Shown here: positions 31,305 to 37,299 of the stretch, in pieces | Position numbering within the stretch: position 1 is the first letter of the stretch | Layout of the letters: the number at the start of each line of letters is the position of its first letter | Program-made: the position numbers and the translations under genes | Notes under the pieces: model-generated | Seen by the model: only the letters and a program-made list of their open reading frames with translations | Told to the model about the DNA's origin: nothing | Databases searched by the model: none | Origin: Gemmatimonadota bacterium | GTDB lineage: Bacteria > Latescibacterota > UBA2968 | Assembly (NCBI GenBank): GCA_026705765.1 | Contig: JAPPAB010000112.1 | Coordinates: forward strand, 1 to 37,299 | Direction: 5' to 3' | Length of the DNA stretch: 37,299 nucleotides

Positions 31305-32585
31305 ATGACGTTCAAAGAGATAACAAATTCCGCTCCGGCGTTGACGGACGAGACATTTGAGGTGTTGTTCGAAGCCTGCCGGCCCCAAAAGGAACGGTGG
31401 ACAGATATCCCCTGGATAGGAGGACTGTGGGAGGGGCGACAGAAGGCGGCGCGCGAGGAGAAGCCACTGTTCATCTGGGCGATGAATGGTCATCCTCTGG
31501 GGTGTACGTGAAATAACGGGGTTACGGGCCGTGCGCTCGTTTTTTCAGATCCGCGCGTGATCGAGTTTTTGAATGAACTGTTTATCCCGGTGGCCGTGAA
31601 CAATACCCGATTGCAGCGGCAAACCGATGATGAGGGCCGATTTTTGCGCCTGATCTCCTGGCAGGGAAGATACGGATATTCTTTTGAGGAAGCGCAGGCC
31701 AGGTTGGAGGATATCGATCACGGGCTGAATCATCAGGGTTTATATGCAGTGACGACGGAGGGGGAGGTGTTGGGTAGCCGCAACAGGCTATTTCCGGGTG
31801 GCAAGCTTCCTGTACATGGTGTGGGTAGCGATCCAGACCAGTTTTTGTGGATGTTGAGACGGGCGCTGGAGAACTGGGAGAACCGCAAGACCCAGCGCGA
31901 GACATTGGAAATCGAAGATCTGGCGTATCGGGATCCTGCATTTAGCTGGACGGGGTATCCTGAAGACGGGCTGGTTTTACACCTGAGCGTTCGGGACCTG
32001 CCCCGGGAGGTGGATACGCGGCCTTCGGGAATGAAGCGAGAGGCGCACAATCAAGATTACGTCTGGTTCCGACGGGAAGAGGTGCTGGCTATGGTCCCGC
32101 CAGATGCGGCTGTGGGCGATGTTATTCCCGTGCCCGAGGGGCTGGTCAGACGGCTGGTGCGTTATCATCTGGCGGATTATGTTCGAGGGGAAACGTCTTC
32201 GTGGCCATCTGAGGCGATCCGGGATGCGGCTGTAAAGTTGACCATGACTGAAAAGACGCCGGAATGGGTTGATTTAAGGCTTTCCGGATCCGCGCAGTTG
32301 TTCTCGGAGGGGAGTTGGTACGAGGGCGCATGTCGAGAACGGGGGCTGGATGCATCGCTGCTGGGATATCTCCGTTTTGATCGGCAGACGGAACGTTTTG
32401 TGCGGTTTGATGTGGTGGCAGTGGGATCGCGATGGGGTGGTACGGACTACAACGTACGGCAGGACGATTTGGAGCCTGCGCCGATCGGGATTGCGATGAC
32501 GATTGCCGGGCGGGAGGCGAGGGATCGCATAGCACCGCATGCGTGCCAGAGGCGGGGTGGCCTGGAGTGGTATTTTAATGCGTAA
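31305..32585 (+). CDS. Thioredoxin-like protein with in-frame TGA at codon 69 (candidate selenoprotein, C-x-U)
   Basis: Read through the TGA at 31509-31511, the frame is open for 426 codons. The N-terminus (ATG 31305, GGAGG upstream) leads through KPLFIWAMNGHPLGCT, the TGA, then NNGVTGRALVFSDPRVIEFLNELFIPVAVN, a thioredoxin-like layout (helix, strand, redox turn, helix with VIEFLN, strand). The TGA replaces the second residue of a Cys-Thr-X redox pair and is one substitution from Cys. The downstream part (from GTG 31557) has no Shine-Dalgarno of its own. A C-terminal half (about 200-426) is unassigned. Possible SECIS hairpins follow the TGA: ACGG/CCGT (31516-31519 with 31529-31532) with a loop beginning GG, and an imperfect 7-bp helix 31520-31526/31556-31562. 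A nonsense mutation or assembly error is the alternative. Confidence 0.72.
31509..31532 (+). promoter_or_regulatory. In-frame TGA and short hairpin, possible bacterial SECIS
   Basis: The TGA (31509-31511) is followed by a hairpin with a 4-bp stem (A31516-T31532 to G31519-C31529) and a 9-base loop that starts with GG. Bacterial SECIS elements have a stem with a G near the loop start, but the loop is normally 16-37 bases from the TGA and here it is only eight. An alternative 7-bp helix (31520-31526/31556-31562) reaches further. Neither is convincing without folding. Confidence 0.3.
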
Positions 32586-32609
32586 AGGCGTGCATTTTGG
32601 GCAAGCACC

Positions 32610-33236
32610 CTATTTTAACGTGACCTGGGGATCGTCCTCATACGCAGAATCTATTTGAACCAGGCGCTCTAAAGTCAGAGCGAACAGGGCGAACAAAGAC
32701 TTCAGTAACTCTGTCTTTTTGATAACACCGACGCATTCAAAATGCAATTCATCAACGCCTTCGGGAAAATCAGCGCCAAACCAGCCTTCATCGTCTTTGA
32801 TCTTGAAATGGATATTCGGCTGTTTTGCACATAGTTTCCGTATCCTCGCATCGGCGAGTAACAATTTTATTTTCTCTGGATTATTGCCTTTGATTTCAAA
32901 CTGTCCGTCAAAAAATGAATCGCCTATTTCTATGTCCCGCCTACCGAAGAATTTTCCAATTGAACTGAAGAATCCTTCGCGCGAGATCTCGAAATAGAGA
33001 CCATCTTTGTTTATAAATGGCGCGCGCATCCGAGTATAAGTGTATGTCGTTGATACTTGTCCAGTAGAGGTTGAAGTTGTATAAGTATCGAGCAGGATTT
33101 GCCACTCACCGTGTTTGTAAGTGAGCACGTCCGTGCCCCAGAATCCACCCTTAATAAACTCACCGCCTATATCTGTAGCAATCTGCGTCCAGATTTCGTC
33201 CTTGGATGGACCGAAAGCAGATCTGAGCATACCCAT
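32610..33236 (-). CDS. Soluble protein of unknown function (DUF3137-like pattern)
   Basis: 208 residues from ATG 33236. The start is chosen because the ORF's upstream ATG codons read ATGGAGGAAAAG, so GGAGG serves as the binding site for the second ATG. There is no signal peptide. Alternating strands (VLTYKHGEWQILLDTYTT, TTYTYTRMRAPF, LYFEISREGFFSSIGKFFG) and a late helix (LLKSLFALFALTLERLVQ) recall DUF3137-type proteins, a weak resemblance. It converges on the thioredoxin-like gene with a 24-base gap. Confidence 0.72.
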   Translation of the reverse strand: MGMLRSAFGPSKDEIWTQIATDIGGEFIKGGFWGTDVLTYKHGEWQILLDTYTTSTSTGQVSTTYTYTRMRAPFINKDGLYFEISREGFFSSIGKFFGRRDIEIGDSFFDGQFEIKGNNPEKIKLLLADARIRKLCAKQPNIHFKIKDDEGWFGADFPEGVDELHFECVGVIKKTELLKSLFALFALTLERLVQIDSAYEDDPQVTLK

Positions 33237-33248
33237 CTTTTCCTCCAT

Positions 33249-33583
33249 GGTTTTGACGCTTGATAATCCTCATAAATCGCGTTCTACTTCAATTCTTTCT
33301 CTATCCTCTATCCAGTCCATCCAATTTGCAAGCTGTGAAAGGTATCTTGATACCCTCTCGTTTGAAGAGTGTGTCAGGTGGATATACAATTCCTGGGTTT
33401 CATCGAGAAAGCCGGTCCACTGTGGATATGACGCCTTTAGCACCGGTATTGTGTCAACGTCTTTTTAGATTACAAATATATGCAAATCAAGTTTTCAATA
33501 GGGATGGGGGAACGCCCGACCAGAGATACATGTCTAATGATACAGGACCGAGGGGATTAACTGACCCACCAGATAGGTGAAAG
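33249..33583. other. Intergenic region without a recognised gene
   Basis: About 335 bases between divergent genes. A 106-codon plus-strand frame (33260-33580) has no protein-like composition or binding site. The region presumably holds promoters for the minus-strand unknown gene and the plus-strand sulfatase, but no good -35/-10 pair was found on either strand. Confidence 0.5.
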
Positions 33584-35152
33584 ATGACCAGGTACACGCA
33601 TAAATCGCCTGCTTCTATTGATCGAAGGGATTTTATTCACCTGGCTGGTCTTGGCGCAATGGGCGCGCTTGTTCTGGGGCTGGATGTTCCTGTTGGCGCG
33701 CAAAAACAACCCAATTTTATTTTTATGGTTTCTGACGATCAGGGGTGGGATGGGCTTTCGGTGCAGATGCACGATGCGATTGCCGGTTCAAAGAGCGACT
33801 TTTATCAGACCTTCAATCTCGAGAGATTGGCACAGCGGGGCATGCGCTTTTCGGCTGCTTATGCACCTTCGCCCGTTTGTTCGCCAACGCGATGCAGCCT
33901 TCAAACGGGCAAGAGTCCGGCACAGAACCACTGGACAAAGGCGTCCCCTATTCTGACCGCCAGAGATGGTCGTAAACTCATCCCACCAATGCATGGCAGA
34001 AATCTTTCCAATGATGAGATAACGATTGCAGAAATGTTGAAACAGGCCGGTTATACCACAGCACATTATGGCAAATGGCATCTCGGTGGCGGTGGACCAG
34101 GACGTCACGGGTATGACGTACACGATGGGAATACGGGTAACAGGGATGCGGCTCGTCATGTCGATCCCAATCCGGTGGATATTTTTGGCATGTCGCGGCG
34201 TGCCAATGCGTTTATGGAAGAGAATACAGAAGCTGGCAAGCCGTTCTTTATTCAGTTGTCTTACTATGCCCTGCACTATCCCCGGAATGCGCTGGAGAGT
34301 ACGCGGCAGGCATACGAAAATCGACCGAGGGGGCGCGTCCATCGAAATGTCAACCGTGCGGCGATTACTGAAGACCTGGATACGGGGGTGGGTATGATCA
34401 TGGACCAAGTTGAGAAACTCGGCATTGGTGATCACACGTATCTGATTTACATGTCGGATAATGGGGCTGTTGGAGGCGGTTTGGGTGTGTTGCGCGGATC
34501 GAAGGGATCACTGTGGGAGGGTGGTATTCGCGTGCCGTTGATTATCCAGGGACCTGGTATAGAGCCAAATACAGTTTGTCACGAACGCGTGGTCGGTGTT
34601 GATCTGTTTCCCACGCTTTGCGAACTGGGCGGTGTAAGTCAGCCGTTGCCATCGGGTATTGAGGGGGGTAGCATTACATCGTTATTATCTGGCGGGTCGG
34701 GTGCGGTTGCGAGACCTCGTGAGGAATTGGTCTTTCATTTTCCGCATTATCAAAGTGAGGATGATGGACCGCATTCGGCAATCATGTTGGGGGATTACAA
34801 GCTGATCAAGTTTTACGAGACCGATGACGTGCGGTTGTATGATTTGGCCAATGATATTGGTGAGCAGAATGATTTGTCCAAAGATATGGGAGAAGAAGCG
34901 ATGCGCCTGCGCGAACGGCTCGAACAGTATCTGGAGTCCGTTGACGCTCAGATGCCAGTGCCCAATCCCAATTATACGACAGGCAAGTCAAGCGATTTTA
35001 ATGGCGATGGGCAAATCGATTTCCAGGATTTTCTCGAATTTGCCAGAGCTTATGGGTCGGAGGAGACTCGGTTTGATCTGGACAATAGCGGGCGTGTGGA
35101 TTTTGCCGATTTTTTGAGGTTTATACAAGATTTTGGAAGCGCCGGGAATTAA
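33584..35152 (+). CDS. Tat-exported type I sulfatase with C-terminal dockerin-like EF-hands
   Basis: 522 residues. A twin-arginine signal (SIDRRDFIHLAGLGAMGALVL, Arg14-Arg15) precedes the sulfatase fold: VSDDQG (Asp51-Asp52), formylglycine motif C99-S-P-T-R103, and YMSDNGAVGGG. The C-terminus (about 470-520) holds two EF-hand loops, DFNGDGQIDFQDFLEFARAYG and DLDNSGRVDFADF, as in dockerin-like modules. It would act outside the cytoplasm on sulfated polysaccharides, with the repeats binding calcium or a partner. The next two genes carry the same repeats. Start ATG 33584 with a weak GGTGAAAG site. Confidence 0.93.
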   Translation: MTRYTHKSPASIDRRDFIHLAGLGAMGALVLGLDVPVGAQKQPNFIFMVSDDQGWDGLSVQMHDAIAGSKSDFYQTFNLERLAQRGMRFSAAYAPSPVCSPTRCSLQTGKSPAQNHWTKASPILTARDGRKLIPPMHGRNLSNDEITIAEMLKQAGYTTAHYGKWHLGGGGPGRHGYDVHDGNTGNRDAARHVDPNPVDIFGMSRRANAFMEENTEAGKPFFIQLSYYALHYPRNALESTRQAYENRPRGRVHRNVNRAAITEDLDTGVGMIMDQVEKLGIGDHTYLIYMSDNGAVGGGLGVLRGSKGSLWEGGIRVPLIIQGPGIEPNTVCHERVVGVDLFPTLCELGGVSQPLPSGIEGGSITSLLSGGSGAVARPREELVFHFPHYQSEDDGPHSAIMLGDYKLIKFYETDDVRLYDLANDIGEQNDLSKDMGEEAMRLRERLEQYLESVDAQMPVPNPNYTTGKSSDFNGDGQIDFQDFLEFARAYGSEETRFDLDNSGRVDFADFLRFIQDFGSAGN

Positions 35153-35184
35153 CAAATTCAATTGTTTATACAGGAGTTTATCCC

Positions 35185-36501
35185 ATGAAGATTGTCGGAT
35201 TTGCGATTGTCGCATGTTTGTTAGGCGCTTTGGAAGCGAATGCGTGTAGTGCGGATTTGGATAAGGATGGCGAGGTAGGGTTTTCTGACTTTCTAGTTTT
35301 GGCTGCTCAATTCGGTCAAACGTGTCCACCTGAAATGCCGGATACTCTGAGCGCGATATCCGTAGAGGCTGGTTACGGTCGGATTGTTCTTCCGGGTACA
35401 CAGGTGGATCTTAACGCCACGCTTACCAATGGTTCGGGTGCCCGTGTTGTGTGGCGGCAAGTGCAAGGGACAACGGCGGCGATGAGTTCAACAAATGCGC
35501 TCCAGACGACGGTTAGCGTTCCAGTCAATGTCAATCAGGCGGAGACCTTGATGTTTGAAGTGCGTGCGGAGATGGAATCGGGACAACAAGCATCGGATAC
35601 GGTTTGGATCGAGGTGTACGTACCTGAACAGAATCCAGCCGACCTGACGCTTGTGGCAGATTTTTCGCCGAAAGTTGGTTGGGAGTGCAACCAGGATCCC
35701 GTAGAGGTTCCAGAGGTTCAGACCCGTGTTTTGGAGAATACCATCGAATACACTACCAATGGCATTCCCGCCCATGCGACAGGGTTGTTTCCCAATCGGG
35801 GCAATCCGAACATGATTTGGTCGGTGCCGCAAACCTGGCGCATTCCCCGCTATCCCGAAAAGACGGACACGCCCACCGAAATGGCTGTATTTGGCATCAC
35901 GCTCGAGGGCATCAAACTCGAACGCGACACTGCGGAGAGTTATCGCAACCAGCGGCAGTGGAATTACGAGGCGCTGACCCCGGGTATGGCGCGTCGATTG
36001 AGCGGCAATGCGCGGTTTGAATGGCTGGGTACAGATTGCAATAACGCGCACGTTCAGCCAACGGGTATTTACCACTACCATGGCGTACCGCGCAGCTTGG
36101 TAAATGAAATCACAAGTGGGATGGAGAGTGAGGAGATGGTATTGGTGGGATATGCTGCCGACGGTTTTCCGGTCTATGTCGCCAGCGGACCCAATGCCCC
36201 TGAGGGAAGTTGGGAGTTGCGTTCGGGGAAGCGGGAAAGCGGACCCGGGGGAGAATATGACGGTACGTTTCGGGAAGATTGGCAATTTGTCGAGGGATCG
36301 GGTGACCTCGACCAGTGCAATGGGCGATTTGGGATTACGCCCGAGTTTCCGGAAGGCATATACCATTACTATCTTACCGATGACTATCCGTACATGCCCC
36401 GCTGTGTATGGGGGACGCCAGATCCCTCGTTTCGTCAACGTCGAGCCGGTCGTCCTCCCGGCGGCCCGGGTTTTAGAAGGCGTCCACCGCGTCGTTACTG
36501 A
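35185..36501 (+). CDS. Secreted YHYH-domain protein with N-terminal EF-hand repeat
   Basis: 438 residues. A signal peptide (about 1-20, MKIVGFAIVACLLGALEANA) is followed by one dockerin-like EF-hand (ADLDKDGEVGFSDFLVLAAQFG), an Ig-like stretch (about 55-150) and a YHYH domain (about 165-410) with GIYHYHGVP and GIYHYYLTDDYPYMPRC. YHYH proteins are often near sulfatases; their reaction is not established. The tail (about 415-438) is very Arg/Pro/Gly-rich (RRAGRPPGG, RRRPPRRY), unusual for a soluble secreted enzyme and possibly a surface-binding tail. ATG 35185 has CAGGAG upstream; gap from the sulfatase is 32 bases. Confidence 0.87.
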   Translation: MKIVGFAIVACLLGALEANACSADLDKDGEVGFSDFLVLAAQFGQTCPPEMPDTLSAISVEAGYGRIVLPGTQVDLNATLTNGSGARVVWRQVQGTTAAMSSTNALQTTVSVPVNVNQAETLMFEVRAEMESGQQASDTVWIEVYVPEQNPADLTLVADFSPKVGWECNQDPVEVPEVQTRVLENTIEYTTNGIPAHATGLFPNRGNPNMIWSVPQTWRIPRYPEKTDTPTEMAVFGITLEGIKLERDTAESYRNQRQWNYEALTPGMARRLSGNARFEWLGTDCNNAHVQPTGIYHYHGVPRSLVNEITSGMESEEMVLVGYAADGFPVYVASGPNAPEGSWELRSGKRESGPGGEYDGTFREDWQFVEGSGDLDQCNGRFGITPEFPEGIYHYYLTDDYPYMPRCVWGTPDPSFRQRRAGRPPGGPGFRRRPPRRY

Positions 36502-36549
36502 TCTGGTATTCATAGATTGAACAATATTCGTGTGGAGGAGACAGACATC

Positions 36550-37299
36550 ATGTTCTTAAAATCATTGAAATCAAAATGGGCTTTGGGTGCGGTCTTCGCT
36601 TTATTTTGTATTTTTAGCCCAATCGCTTTGAAAGCGTCACTGTCCGATTTTGATGGGAATGGCAAAGTCGATTTTGCCGATTTTTTACTTTTTGTAGCTG
36701 TATTTGGGCAATCGGCTGCTGGGCAAAATGCGATTTACGATCTGGACGCAAGTGGAACTGTAGATTTTGGGGATTTTTTAATTTTTGCCAGTGCATTTGG
36801 GCAACCCGTCTCTGATACTGTTCGCGGTGTCAGCACTCAGGGTTTTGCAACGCAAACCATTTCCAATCTGCTCGATTGTCCCGGAGGTCGCATAAGTCGT
36901 GTGGGGACCATTACATCTGACGATGGCAATGTGTGGATTATGCCTGCCGAGACGCAATACACAACCGCGAGACATGCATCGGATATGTATAACCAATGCA
37001 CAGGTGTTTTCACTTCCAATAGCAGTGCTCTCAATTTGTCGGTTGTGCCAGTCGTCGAGATCGATCAAGATGGTGAGACGATTACGGGATATATCTTTGC
37101 GGACAATTACTTTGAGTTGTATGTGAATGGTACCTTGATTGCTGTTGATGCAGTTCCGTTCACCCCGTTTAATTCGAGCATGGTTCGGTTTAAGGTTAAG
37201 CGGCCATTTACGATTGCAATGAAGCTGGTCGATTGGGAAGAGAATTTGGGGCTTGGCACAGAAGCTAATCGCAATGTTTTATATCATCCTGGAGATGGT
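36550..37299 (+). CDS. Secreted protein with two dockerin-like EF-hand repeats, truncated at window edge
   Basis: 250 codons open to the end of the window. A signal peptide (about 1-30, WALGAVFALFCIFSPIALKA) is followed by two EF-hand units, DFDGNGKVDFADFLLFVAVFG and DLDASGTVDFGDFLIFASAFG (about 34-80), then a beta-rich domain that I do not recognise (FADNYFELYVNGTLIAVD). ATG 36550 has GGAGGAG about ten bases upstream. It follows the YHYH gene by 48 bases and is probably in the same transcript. Confidence 0.85.
   Translation, partial: MFLKSLKSKWALGAVFALFCIFSPIALKASLSDFDGNGKVDFADFLLFVAVFGQSAAGQNAIYDLDASGTVDFGDFLIFASAFGQPVSDTVRGVSTQGFATQTISNLLDCPGGRISRVGTITSDDGNVWIMPAETQYTTARHASDMYNQCTGVFTSNSSALNLSVVPVVEIDQDGETITGYIFADNYFELYVNGTLIAVDAVPFTPFNSSMVRFKVKRPFTIAMKLVDWEENLGLGTEANRNVLYHPGDG

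Noticed and set aside
31514-31524. TAAC-GGG-GTTA hairpin as the SECIS element
   Set aside because: Only 4 bp with a 3-base loop and far too close to the TGA; listed alternatives are only slightly better.
31557-32585. Independent gene starting at GTG 31557
   Set aside because: No Shine-Dalgarno, starts mid-domain in VIEFLN, and lies in the same frame as the upstream ORF; read-through of the TGA explains it better.
33260-33580. 106-codon plus-strand frame in the gap before the second sulfatase
   Set aside because: No ribosome binding site, no recognisable domain, and low-complexity start.
1-37299. CRISPR arrays, tRNA and rRNA genes
   Set aside because: No regularly spaced repeats or recognisable RNA gene sequences were seen on either strand by eye.

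Overview
The window is one contiguous piece of bacterial DNA with short intergenic gaps, clear Shine-Dalgarno sites and several ATGA start/stop overlaps. Its gene mix is two sulfatases, two phytanoyl-CoA dioxygenase-like proteins, two enolase-superfamily enzymes, a heparinase-like lyase, a ceramidase-like hydrolase, and secreted proteins with dockerin-like EF-hand repeats. This mix suggests an uncultured, polysaccharide-degrading bacterium of the Latescibacterota/Poribacteria/Planctomycetes type. The taxonomic call is inference: there is no rRNA or marker gene here. I saw no tRNA, rRNA, CRISPR array, transposase or integrase.

Layout. (1) 1-2708, minus strand: an SDR dehydrogenase, an enolase-superfamily protein with an unusual metal site, and the N-terminal part of a polytopic membrane protein that starts with TTG. 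(2) 2940-4730, plus: a PhyH-like protein whose iron-binding Asp is replaced by Gly, then a zinc-type alcohol dehydrogenase. (3) 4731-6736, minus: a sulfatase translationally coupled to a protein of unknown function. (4) 6981-12111, plus: a DUF2007-like small protein, a heterodimeric ABC exporter with one degenerate ATP site, a canonical PhyH dioxygenase and a periplasmic coiled-coil protein. (5) 12215-17950: an accessory island with a HicA-like/partner gene pair, a C5 DNA methyltransferase (plus) and, converging on it, a HerA-type ATPase plus a 725-residue NurA-like nuclease (minus). The methyltransferase and HerA genes have good sigma70-type promoters. This is the best candidate for an undescribed system: a methyltransferase-linked HerA-NurA module that could work as restriction or anti-phage defence.

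(6) 18211-32585, plus: a small membrane protein, then an 11-gene run with gaps of at most 44 bases. It encodes an MDR dehydrogenase, class III aminotransferase, DUF4962/heparinase II-III-type lyase, Gfo/Idh/MocA oxidoreductase, amidotransferase-like/deacetylase-like fusion, ceramidase-like hydrolase, enolase-superfamily dehydratase, GNAT acetyltransferase, amidohydrolase, DegT aminotransferase and a thioredoxin-like protein. The set looks like a catabolic route for an acidic or amino-sugar polymer, but the substrate cannot be read from sequence. The last gene is interrupted by one in-frame TGA in a Cys-Thr-TGA motif, with its reading frame fully preserved on both sides. It is a strong selenocysteine candidate and the second main find.

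(7) 32610-37299: an unknown cytoplasmic protein on the minus strand, then on the plus strand a Tat-exported sulfatase, a YHYH-domain secreted protein and a truncated secreted protein. These last three all carry dockerin-like EF-hand repeats.
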